From Chlorogloeopsis sp. ULAP01 (GTDB lineage: Bacteria > Cyanobacteriota > Cyanobacteriia > Cyanobacteriales > Nostocaceae), in the NCBI RefSeq assembly GCF_030381805.1, contig NZ_JAUDRH010000017.1:1-64000 (forward strand): DNA of 64,000 nt. The letters are read 5' to 3'. The number at the start of each line of letters is the position of its first letter. Position 1 is the first letter of the stretch. Shown piece after piece: positions 55,423 to 63,103 of this stretch. The position numbers and the translations under genes were made by a program. The notes beneath the pieces are model-generated. The model made no database searches. It was not told the origin of the DNA and worked only from the letters and a program-made list of their open reading frames with translations.

Positions 55423-55703
55423 AGGATTCATAGCAATCATTTTAGCAACTTGATGATAGTTGCGATCGCACCACAACTATTCGAGCAAACTTCAAGCTAT
55501 TGAGCAAAACCTCATGAATGACTACTCTACTACTCTAGAAACACAGTTGAATACGATGAGAACACAAATCTCTAGCAGCCTTGAAAAAGTACGAGACCAG
55601 AGAAACATCTATGCAACTGAATTTATCGCAGCACAGCCTACGACTAAATGCTTTCAAGGACTCCGTTCAACTTCCCGAATATCAGATATTTAGAGAGAAC
55701 ATC

Positions 55704-55856
55704 ATGAAAGCATTCCTAACTCGTTCCATAATTCTTCTGGCTTTGGCAATCAGCACGACAGCTAATTTTGCCCTGCCTGCAAAAGCAGATTCTACAGCCA
55801 ATTTGCTCCATTTTCAGATCACATCTAAAGGAATTCTATGTCAACTTTTGTCTTAG
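55704..55856 (+). pseudogene. Secreted protein fragment (signal peptide only)
   Basis: 50 codons: a convincing signal peptide (MKAFLTRSIILLALAISTTA then ALPAKAD), followed by a short unrelated end (STANLLHFQITSKGIL...). It overlaps the next hydrolase start by 19 bases. Probably the beginning of a secreted protein whose remainder was deleted. An ORF from 55514 (MNDYSTTLETQLNTM...) upstream may be a second cut gene. Confidence 0.4.
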
Positions 55857-56566
55857 TTCATGGCTCGTGGCATGATGGTTCTGCTTGGAAAGCAGTCGTT
55901 GACCAGCTAGAAGCAAAAGGACATCACGCTTTTGCTCCGACGATCGCAGGTCATGGGAAAGGCGTAGATAAAAACGTTAACCATGCTCAATGTACGCAAT
56001 CGATCGTTGATTACATTGTGAGCAAAGACTTAACCGATATTGTTCTCTTAGGTCATAGTTTTGCCGGAACAATCATTGCGAAAGTTGCTGAAGCGATTCC
56101 CGATCGCATTCGACGGCTCATCTTCTTCAATGCCTTTGTTCTCAACGATGAAGAGAGCCTTAGAGATAACGTTCCACCGCACCTTCAAACATTACTCGAC
56201 GAGCTAGTTAGAGAATCAAACGATCGGATGATGGTTATACCTTTTGAGATGTGGCGAGAAGCGTGTCTCAACGATGCTGACCTCGATTTGGCTCGATCAA
56301 GTTATGCACAACTATCCCCTGAGCCGTATCAACCGTGGATTGACAAGTTGGACTTGAAGCAGTTTTACTCGCTGCCCATTCCTAAAAGTTACCTCTACTG
56401 TACAGAAGATAATGTCCTCCCTCAAGGCGAACAGTGGGGTTGGCATCCGAGAATGTCTAACCGCTTGGGGCTATTTCGGCTTGTACAAATGCCCGGTAGT
56501 CACGAGGTCATGTTTTCTAACCCGGTTGGTTTAGCAGAAAAGATTATTGTGGCAGGGCGCGACTAG
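55838..56566 (+). CDS. Alpha/beta hydrolase, complete copy
   Basis: 242 residues of the MenH/hydroxynitrile-lyase-like esterase group: oxyanion HGSWHDGSAW, nucleophile Ser in GHSFAG, Asp in TEDNVLP, His in PGSHEVMF. Its C-terminal 85 residues and the 3' flank are almost identical to the truncated copy at 50406-50846. The end (GRD then TAG, AGCAGAATTTGCAAT) is shared too. Probably the source of that copy. Confidence 0.9.
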   Translation: MSTFVLVHGSWHDGSAWKAVVDQLEAKGHHAFAPTIAGHGKGVDKNVNHAQCTQSIVDYIVSKDLTDIVLLGHSFAGTIIAKVAEAIPDRIRRLIFFNAFVLNDEESLRDNVPPHLQTLLDELVRESNDRMMVIPFEMWREACLNDADLDLARSSYAQLSPEPYQPWIDKLDLKQFYSLPIPKSYLYCTEDNVLPQGEQWGWHPRMSNRLGLFRLVQMPGSHEVMFSNPVGLAEKIIVAGRD

Positions 56567-56679
56567 CAGCAGAATTTGCAATTGTGTTTATTGATTGAAA
56601 CAGGAGAAACAGGATGATACTGCAAGATAAAGTGGCGTTAGTTACTGGAGGTGCATCGGGAATTGGTCGAGCAACTGCG

Positions 56680-56700
56680 TTAGCGAAGCTTAACGAAGTT
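56680..56700 (+). repeat. Mini palindromic insertion 1
   Basis: 21 bp, TTAGCGAAGCTTAACGAAGT with core GCGAAGC, inserted in frame in the SDR gene; resembles the small palindromic inserts common in Nostoc-type genomes. Confidence 0.55.
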
Positions 56701-57135
56701 ATCGCATTCGGTGCTGCGGGTGCAAAAGTTGTCTTCTCGGACATACGCAGCACCGAAGGTGAAGAAACTGCTGATTTGATTCGCGAGACTGGAGCAGAAT
56801 GCTTGTTCGTGAAATCAGATGTATCGAGTGAAGCAGATGTTCAGGAATTAGTGCAGAAAGCGATCGCTACCTACGGCAAACTCGATTGTGCCTTTAACAA
56901 TGCTGGAATCGATCTTGCTGTTAAACCACTGCACGAACAAGCGGTAGAGGATTTTGACAAGATCGTGTCGGTCAATGCGCGAGGGCTATTTCTCTGTATG
57001 AAATATGAAATTCAACAGATGCTAACTCAAGGCTCAGGCGCGATCATGAACAATTCGTCAACCAATGGTCTGGTTGCGCTTCCGGGGATATCTCCCTACG
57101 TTGCTAGCAAACACGCGGTGATGGGGCTGACACGA

Positions 57136-57162
57136 TAGCGAAGCGCTGCTGCGAAGCGCAGA
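57136..57162 (+). repeat. Mini palindromic insertion 2, carries a stop
   Basis: 27 bp of AGCGAAGCGCTGCTGCGAAG-type sequence in the SDR gene. It shares the TAGCGAAGC motif with insertion 1 and introduces a TAG. Confidence 0.65.
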
Positions 57163-57457
57163 TCGGCTGCCCTCGATTATGCCAAACAGGGCATTTGGAT
57201 CAATGCCGTCAATCCTGGCCCCATTGCGACTGACCTAATGGCTCGTAGCGCTGACCAGATGTGCATAACGTTCGATGAACTCGGGTCTATGGTTCCAATG
57301 GGTCGTATCGGTCAGGCTACGGAAATTGCTCAAGCGGTTGTGTTTCTCTGCTCTGATGCTGCTAGCTATATCACTGGGCAACCGTTTGCGATTGATGGTG
57401 GATATACAGCAGGCTAAATCGCGATCTGCCTTGGCAGATATCTTTTTGTAATCGCAG

Positions 57458-57520
57458 TTCCGAACAGGTGGTTTCTAAGCAATTTGCTGGAATGACCTCG
57501 AAACAGGTTCACTATCGCTG
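57458..57520 (+). pseudogene. AraC-family C-terminal remnant 3
   Basis: About 20 codons reading SEQVVSKQFAGMTSKQVHYR and a stop, the end of an AraC second HTH. The flank after it (CACCATCAGAATCTGAAAG, GTCATCACACT) is similar to that behind remnants 1 and 2. Confidence 0.65.
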
Positions 57521-57613
57521 AAAGAAGCACCATCAGAATCTGAAAGAAACTGAGTGTTGTAAGTCATCACACTCAAGTAAATGCAACTGGTTTCATAACA
57601 AGAGGTAAAAATC

Positions 57614-57667
57614 ATGATACTTGAAAATAAGGTGGCTTTAGGACAGGTACTTTTTGCCGGAGGATAG
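57614..57667 (+). pseudogene. SDR start fragment
   Basis: ATG behind AGAGGTAAAAATC reads MILENKVAL, as in the starts of the SDR genes at 56614 and 60227, then loses similarity and stops. A deletion removed the rest. Confidence 0.65.
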
Positions 57668-57705
57668 TCAACTCTACAGTTTTAAGGTGGTGGAAAAATG
57701 ATTAA

Positions 57706-57984
57706 ATGCAAAGATTTTCGCCTCGCATTACTGAACAGGTACCCTTCGGCGGAGCTTCCGAGTATGAATCTTTTTCTGAGGTTGTGAGTGCTGTCAATCA
57801 GTGGATCGAAAATACAACGACACAGGTGATCAATCTTGAAACTGTCGTTTTACCCGATCGGATAGAAGGCACAAGTGATGATGTCTACGGAGTGACAGTC
57901 AGTAATGGTTTCTACCCAGTAATGATTAGTCAAGGCGTTACAATCAATTGCTTTCAATGTGTGCGTTTCTGGTACAGAGAATAA
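57706..57984 (+). CDS. Hypothetical protein, 92 residues
   Basis: Intact frame with GGTGG upstream. It reads like a small beta-rich cytoplasmic protein (INLETVVLPDRIEGTSDD, GVTINCFQCVRFWYRE). The C-terminal half is reminiscent of uncharacterised cyanobacterial proteins, but I cannot name the family. It follows SDR debris directly. Confidence 0.5.
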   Translation: MQRFSPRITEQVPFGGASEYESFSEVVSAVNQWIENTTTQVINLETVVLPDRIEGTSDDVYGVTVSNGFYPVMISQGVTINCFQCVRFWYRE

Positions 57985-58016
57985 GCTTTATCGGAAAAAG
58001 AGTGAAGTGATTTACC

Positions 58017-58379
58017 TTGTTTACTTTCCTGTATCTCGCGCTGGGAGTTTGTCTGGCAGCGATCGCACTTGGATACCCGAACCTGCCTTCGAGTCTTCAA
58101 ACAAGCTTGTTCGTTAGTGCAGGAGCCTCCTACATTGTGTGTCTCCTCAGCACCTTCCCATTTTGGCGCGAGACGACGATCCGCTTCTATCGCAGACGGA
58201 ATTCAGCGGTAATTCTACCCTGGTTGGTAATTGGATTCAATATTGTTTGGATGATCTGGGAGGTTCAGAGTCAGAACTGGACAATGGAAGCCATTTTACA
58301 AGCGTTTTCGCGGGTGATAGTTGTCTTACTATTTGCAGAAATTATTGTAATTACATGGCAAGTGAATTCTGAACATTAG
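58017..58379 (+). CDS. Small polytopic membrane protein
   Basis: 120 residues from TTG at 58017. Four predicted membrane segments (FLYLALGVCLAAIALGYP, SLFVSAGASYIVCLLSTF, AVILPWLVIGFNIVWMIW, FSRVIVVLLFAEIIVITW) with a basic loop (FYRRRN). No ribosome binding site is evident. Family not recognised. Confidence 0.5.
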   Translation: MFTFLYLALGVCLAAIALGYPNLPSSLQTSLFVSAGASYIVCLLSTFPFWRETTIRFYRRRNSAVILPWLVIGFNIVWMIWEVQSQNWTMEAILQAFSRVIVVLLFAEIIVITWQVNSEH

Positions 58380-58457
58380 CGTCTAAATCGGATGATGCCG
58401 AAACAAACTCGTTTCAGCAACGCGAGATAGAGTCAAACGTACTACACAAGGAACACC

Positions 58458-58859
58458 ATGAATAAGCCCAAGTTTTTTGTCACCCCTGGTTATGGGGAAC
58501 GCCTGCTGAATGAATTGCATTACTCGCAAGCAGTAAAAATTGGCGATCACGTGGAGACATCTGGACAAGGTGGCTGGGATGACAACCTGCAAATTCCCGA
58601 ATCGCTCGCGGACGAGATTGCCCAGGCGTTTCGGAACGTAGAACGAACCTTGGCGACTGCTGGTGCGGGTTGGGAGCATGTTGTCCACGTCAATTCTTAC
58701 CATGTTGGCGGGTTTCCCCCTGAAGTTAACGATGTGCTGGTCAAGCTATTTCGTCATTACATACCCAACCATGCCCCAATTTGGACACAGGTAGGTGTCG
58801 CCGCTCTTGGACTTCCAACGATGCGGATTGAAATCCGCGTTACTGCAATTGTTCCGTGA
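58458..58859 (+). CDS. RidA-family enamine/imine deaminase
   Basis: 133 residues, full length for the YjgF/YER057c/UK114 group. YSQAVKIGDHVETSGQGGWD, AFRNVERTLATAGAGWEHVV and a C-terminal MRIEIRVTAI with the conserved Arg preceding the acid. RidA proteins hydrolyse reactive enamines. Ribosome binding site AAGGA. Followed by the second quinone oxidoreductase. Confidence 0.88.
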   Translation: MNKPKFFVTPGYGERLLNELHYSQAVKIGDHVETSGQGGWDDNLQIPESLADEIAQAFRNVERTLATAGAGWEHVVHVNSYHVGGFPPEVNDVLVKLFRHYIPNHAPIWTQVGVAALGLPTMRIEIRVTAIVP

Positions 58860-58955
58860 GTTTCGCATAAGCGGCAGAACAGGGAGAACCTATTTACGCT
58901 GAGTGGTATTGAAATCCCGTCACTGTTTATTCTACATCAAGGAGATTTGGCACAG

Positions 58956-59924
58956 ATGGAATCTATGAAAGCAGCCGTATTAACTGCGTTTGGTGATGCT
59001 GAGAAGTTTGAGATTCAAACTGTTCCCACACCAACACTGAAGGCGAATCAGGTGTTAGTCAGAGTTTGTGCAACCTCGATTAACCCGATCGACTACCAAA
59101 CTCGTCGTGGTGATTACAAGGAACTGGTTCGATTACCCGCCATTCTTGGAGTCGATGTTTCAGGGGTGATTGAGGCAATTGGCGAAGCCGTGACTGATTT
59201 CAAGGTGGGAGACAACGTGTATTACTCGCCGCAAGTTTTTGGAGAATTCGGTAGCTACGCTCAATATCATGTGGCTGATGCAGCGATTGTTGCATTGAAG
59301 CCTGCAAATCTATCGCACGTTGAGGCAGCTTCTTTTCCGCTTGCAGGCGGAACTGCTTGGGATTGTCTAGTGACTAGGGGCAATCTACAAGTTGGTGAAA
59401 CAGTTCTCATCCATGCGGGTGCGGGTGGAGTGGGTTCGATCGCAGTTCAACTCGCCAAAGCGATAGGGGCATACGTTTTTGCGACGTGTAGTTCTAGAAA
59501 CCGAGATTTCGTGACAGAACTGGGCGCAGATCGGATGATTGATTACAAAAATGAAGATTACGTAGAAGTCATTCGTCAAGAAACAAATGGACTGGGTGTG
59601 GATTTAGTTCTAGATACGATCGGCAAAGAAACAATTCAGCGTAGTCTAGAAATCATTCGTCCCTTTGGTAGGCTTATAAGCATTGTAGACATTGCAATAC
59701 CGCAATCGCTTCTTGAAGCATGGGGTAAGAATCTGACGATTCATTTTGTTTTTTCACCCCAGTACCGAGCAAAATTAGAGGCTTTGACAAAACTCATCGA
59801 GCGTCATCAGCTTCGCCCAGTGATTGATTCAGTATTTTCTTGGGATCAGGTCGTTCTGGCACATCAGCGTCTAGAGCAGGGAGGAACACGGGGCAAAATT
59901 GTGCTGAAGTTTACAGAAAATTAG
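58956..59924 (+). CDS. Zinc-less quinone oxidoreductase/MDR, copy 2
   Basis: 322 residues from the ATG at 58956; an in-frame TTG at 58947 lies three bases after AAGGAGAT and is a real alternative. Near-identical to copy 1 (46103) over the whole length, including VLIHAGAGGVGSIAVQLAKA. About 70 bp of leader (GAGAACC(T)ATTTACG(C/T)TGAGTGGTAT...) is also shared. No HxlR gene accompanies this copy. Confidence 0.92.
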   Translation: MESMKAAVLTAFGDAEKFEIQTVPTPTLKANQVLVRVCATSINPIDYQTRRGDYKELVRLPAILGVDVSGVIEAIGEAVTDFKVGDNVYYSPQVFGEFGSYAQYHVADAAIVALKPANLSHVEAASFPLAGGTAWDCLVTRGNLQVGETVLIHAGAGGVGSIAVQLAKAIGAYVFATCSSRNRDFVTELGADRMIDYKNEDYVEVIRQETNGLGVDLVLDTIGKETIQRSLEIIRPFGRLISIVDIAIPQSLLEAWGKNLTIHFVFSPQYRAKLEALTKLIERHQLRPVIDSVFSWDQVVLAHQRLEQGGTRGKIVLKFTEN

Positions 59925-60226
59925 ACCAGCTTTACCGGGAAAGGCAGAGGGCAGGAGGCAGAAGGAATGTCTCCTGCCACGCCACTTGCTATAACGCACG
60001 AGACCTCCGCAACGCAGTGGCTCCTCTGCCCACGACTCTTGGGAGTAAGGGTATAAAGTCCCTCCCAAATCTTCGATTTGGGAGCTTCCAATTGGTTGGG
60101 GATTGTGACCCCAACCAAAAAGGTTCTTTCTGCCCTCTGCCCTCTTGAAGGCGTTGGTAATTGCTAAACGGATCGGAGTTTGATTGTGTGCTGAAGGTCA
60201 ATATTGATTGGAATAGGAGAAACAGG
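59925..60226. other. Gap with hairpins
   Basis: A 10-bp stem CTCCCAAATC/GATTTGGGAG around TTC (60061-60083) and purine-rich GGCAGAGGGCAGGAGGCAG stretches of the kind common between Nostocales genes. The last 25 bp are the duplicated leader of the SDR (TATTGATTGGAATAGGAGAA). No gene. Confidence 0.5.
60061..60083 (+). terminator. Perfect 10-bp stem after the oxidoreductase
   Basis: CTCCCAAATC-TTC-GATTTGGGAG, about 140 bases after the oxidoreductase stop. No U-tract follows. Confidence 0.4.
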
Positions 60227-60432
60227 ATGATACTGCAAGATAAAGTGGCTTTAGTTACCGGAGGAACATCAGGAATTGGCAGAGCAACCGCGATCACATT
60301 TGGTACTGCTAGCGCAAAAGTTATCTTAGACGACATATGCGATGTAGAAGCTGAGAAACTGTGGCTCTGATTCGAGAGACTGGAGCGGAGTGCCTGTTTG
60401 TGAAATCAGATGTCTCTAGTAAAGCGGATGTG
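60227..60432 (+). pseudogene. SDR N-terminus cut by a transposase remnant
   Basis: Reads MILQDKVALVTGGTSGIGRA, then AITFGTASAKVILDDICD, is frameshifted near 60360 (stop TGA at 60368) and continues in another frame as ALIRETGAECLFVKSDVSSK, then breaks off at ~60432 where transposase sequence begins. Its leader and start are nearly identical to those of the copy at 56614. Confidence 0.85.
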
Positions 60433-61438
60433 CTTTGCACACGCTCCACACAGAGGAGGGAGCATAGGCATCGGACAAAGCTACAGTACTTTAGCCTGGA
60501 TACCAGAGGCAGATGGGAGTTGGGCAAAGACAATTGAGACATGAACGGATAACCAGCTTTGAAACTCCAACAAGCAAAGCCGTATTTCAACTCAAAACTG
60601 TGACTCGTGAGTTAGGCACTAGACCGCTTGCTGCTTATGACCGAGGTTATGGCAACGCCAAATTTGTCCAACAACAGAGAACATTGAGGTAGACCTGTTG
60701 CTGCGTTTAGCCTCAAACCGATGTGTTTGGGGTACACCCAGTGCTGATAAGGGACGAGGTGCTCCGTGCAAGCATGGTCATAAGTTCAAGCTCAATGACC
60801 CCCAAACTTGGCCAATAGCAAGGGAGGCTCTAGAAATTGAAGACCCCAAAATAGGTCGAGTAAAACTGATGCATTGGAGTGAGTTTCATTTCCTTCAATC
60901 GCCAAACCGGGCAATGGAAATCATTCGTGTCGAGGTCATTAAACCAGTAGGACGCAATCAGAAGTTCTAACCCTTATGGCTAGCTTGGTTAGGCAAGACG
61001 ATGCCTGCATTAGAGAACCTTTGGCACAAATACTTACGCCGCTTTGCCCTAGAACATTGGTATCGATTTGCAAAGCAGCGGTTATATTGGACACAACCTC
61101 AGCTTGGCTCTACTCAAGCAGCAGAGCGATGGAGTGACCTCATGCCCTTGTTAACTTGGCAACTATGGTTAGCACGCCTTGCCTGTATTGATTCTCCCTT
61201 GCCTTGGCAATCAACTCAGGATACACTGTCTCCAGGGCTTGTAGCACAAGCATTTCCCCTAATTTTGGCTACTATTGGAACTCCTGCTCAACCGCCTAAA
61301 ACTCGCGGTAAATCACCTGGTCGTGCCCAAGGGCATCAGCCACCTCCTCGTCCCCGCTATCCCACCGTCAAAAAACACGCATCTAAACGACCTAAATCCG
61401 AAGAATCACTTAAGAATGCCGACCTAACTGTTGCTTAG
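60433..61438 (+). mobile_element. Dead DDE-transposase remnant
   Basis: Transposase coding sequence in several frames with stops. Around 60493-60690: LAWIPEADGSWELG, TSFETPTSKAVFQLKTVTRE, TRPLAAYDRGYGNAKFVQQ (contains the Asp of AYDRGYG). Then 60698-60970: LRLASNRCVWGTPSADKGRG... to VIKPVGRNQKF. Then 61001-61438: LENLWHKYLRRFALEHWYRF, AKQRLYWTQPQLGSTQAAER, with the conserved-looking Glu of FALEHW. The N-terminal third is missing and terminal inverted repeats were not found. It resembles a DDE family widespread in cyanobacteria. Insertion destroyed the SDR at 60227. Confidence 0.82.
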
Positions 61439-62026
61439 TTTCTGCTTCTTTTTCAACAATTAAACTTAACTCAGCCAAGAGAAGGAGTTGAGTAACTTTC
61501 TCTTGCCATTCTATTCATTGCTGCTGAATGCCAATTAGTCCAAACTCAAGATCTTCCATAGCCACCAGAGCAGTCCGATTCGGTTGTCTTTCCACCGCGA
61601 TCGCCTTTTAAGCCCAGCGTTTCGCTATCACAATCCTATGCAAACAGCGAAGCCTGAAACCTTTGTTTTTAGGTACTGCATTTTTGCATTTTTTCTAACC
61701 CTGTAAACAACAAGGTAACCGCTAGTTTTTAACCATTTTTTGATTTGATACAGTTATTGTTGATAATAAGGCAAAACTAAGTATTTGTAAACGGAAATTT
61801 TATCCCTAGTCAAACCGAGCCATTTTATATTAGTAAAACAAATATTACTATTGAAAATTTTACAAGTCGGCAGTTACCCACTGTTCTGGTCTTCAAAATC
61901 GTGCATCTAGCATTAACACTCACACGACTTCTTTTTATTGAAAGTTGTTTGTTATCAAACGACTTTAGTTTTTGACCACGACTTTATTGCATACGCATTG
62001 AATTTTGGTTGCAAATAGCCAAAATT
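61439..62026. other. Intergenic region before the plasmid-type genes
   Basis: About 590 bp, AT-rich in its second half. It contains three ACGACTT motifs (61924, 61959, 61978) and a GTTTGTTATCAAAC palindrome (61947-61960). It could include promoter or replication-related sites; I see no conclusive iterons. Confidence 0.3.
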
Positions 62027-63025
62027 ATGCCAAAAAATCAAACACAGCTAAATACTTCCGCCACTGAAGAAACCGTTGTCACATCAGCACAATCAGAACC
62101 CCTTGAACAAACAGTTCAGAATAGTACAAACATACAAAAGCGTAAATTAGGTATTTCTAAATTTGCAAATCCTGAGTACAATGCGCCGATTAGTAACATC
62201 TGCATCTGCCAAGTAATCAATCACATGGAAGCAGAAAAAGTCGGGTTGTTTATCAAAGATAAATACTTAGCAGCAATTAACTGGCAAGGACAAGAACCTA
62301 CACACAAGCACACCTTCTCTAGTGGCACGCCAGAAATGGGAGTGTTGTTGCAATCGCCCAGGATGCACATTCTTGATGTTTCTCCCAGATATATTGAACA
62401 GCGCGATGACGGCAAAATTGTAGGAGTGTACGAATCACCTGATGGGTACGAAATGTACCAAGCACTTGGCAAAGATGCCGCAGTATTAAGAAGGTTCTAC
62501 TTATTGCAACTTGTTGATGAAAATAATCATAACCTGCACTCAGTACCAATTGTCTTATCAATCAAAGGCGTTGCATCGTCAAAATTTGGCGAGGCTTATA
62601 AACAGTTCCAACGCGAACTAGAGGTTGCATTCGCCCGATTTACTGATACAACTGTTGCTGAAAAACGTGCAGAGTTTCATCGCCTCGGTGTATTTCAACC
62701 CACTTTTACGCCATCTCTTGAACCTAAAGAAGCAGTCAACCAAAGAGATAAATCTTGGGTAGCAGTTGTCACTTCCTACAAATCACCAAACCCCGATGGC
62801 AGCGATTTTCTCGAATTCTTCTCAGAAGGCAAAGAAATCGATATCCAAACAACAATGCAGGCAAACCCCGAATTCTCTCACCGCATCGGTAAAACATCAA
62901 CTGTTGTAGCAGAACATAATCGCCTGGTAGGTGCATCTGATATGCCAGTAGCAGCACTTCCTCCTAGTACAGCAGGTCAGACTTATACAGCATACAGTAC
63001 TGAGATGGAAGAATTGCCCTACTAA
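62027..63025 (+). CDS. DUF5895-like plasmid protein
   Basis: 332 residues from the ATG at 62027; an in-frame TTG lies 18 bp upstream. Hydrophilic N-terminus, then a domain beginning RKLGISKFANPEYNAPISNI and containing LFIKDKYLAAINW, MGVLLQSPRMHILDVSPRYI. I recall this pattern from cyanobacterial plasmid-borne DUF5895 proteins (unverified). It precedes dnaN in the same direction and may belong to plasmid DNA metabolism. A hairpin follows it. Confidence 0.7.
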   Translation: MPKNQTQLNTSATEETVVTSAQSEPLEQTVQNSTNIQKRKLGISKFANPEYNAPISNICICQVINHMEAEKVGLFIKDKYLAAINWQGQEPTHKHTFSSGTPEMGVLLQSPRMHILDVSPRYIEQRDDGKIVGVYESPDGYEMYQALGKDAAVLRRFYLLQLVDENNHNLHSVPIVLSIKGVASSKFGEAYKQFQRELEVAFARFTDTTVAEKRAEFHRLGVFQPTFTPSLEPKEAVNQRDKSWVAVVTSYKSPNPDGSDFLEFFSEGKEIDIQTTMQANPEFSHRIGKTSTVVAEHNRLVGASDMPVAALPPSTAGQTYTAYSTEMEELPY

Positions 63026-63049
63026 AAAACTATCTCATGTAACCGAAAA

Positions 63050-63069
63050 GGGTGCTATTTCTAGCACCC
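63050..63069 (+). terminator. 8-bp stem terminator-like hairpin
   Basis: GGGTGCTA-TTTC-TAGCACCC, 24 bases after the DUF5895-like stop and 34 bases before dnaN. No U-run, so attenuation rather than full termination is possible. Confidence 0.55.
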
Positions 63070-63103
63070 GTTCAAACATCATCTACTAAAAGCAAAATAA
63101 CAA

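Larger units (their letters stand above)
56614..57417 (+). pseudogene. SDR interrupted by two small palindromic insertions
   Basis: Classical SDR: VTGGASGIGRATA at the start, NNAG motif, SSTNG, YVASK (Tyr, Lys), ending IDGGYTAG. Relative to the sister copy at 60227, a 21-bp insert (56680-56700, TTAGCGAAGCTTAACGAAGTT) adds seven residues after RATA. A second, 27-bp insert (57136-57162, TAGCGAAGCGCTGCTGCGAA...) lies between LTR and SAALDYAK and contributes an in-frame TAG at 57136. Everything after the TAG stays in frame. Unless read through, the protein ends at residue 174, just after YVASK and lacking the last third. Confidence 0.88.
57418..57705 (+). other. Gap with AraC and SDR remnants
   Basis: Holds the AraC remnant (57458-57520), the conserved ~70-bp block (57525-57597) seen after the other remnants, and an SDR start (57614). 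Confidence 0.6.

Noticed and set aside
55514..55693. ORF starting MNDYSTTLETQL
   Set aside because: Could be the start of a lost gene; it changes to low-complexity sequence after ~35 codons and no family was recognised.
57699..57785. Short ORF starting MIKCKDFRLAL in front of the 92-residue gene
   Set aside because: It is 28 codons, overlapping in another frame; the 92-residue frame is longer and better formed.
60433..61438. Active insertion sequence
   Set aside because: Several stops and frameshifts, a missing N-terminus and no terminal repeats show that it is dead.
61924..61984. Three ACGACTT motifs as replication iterons
   Set aside because: Spacing is uneven (35 and 19 bp) and the motif is short; chance cannot be excluded.
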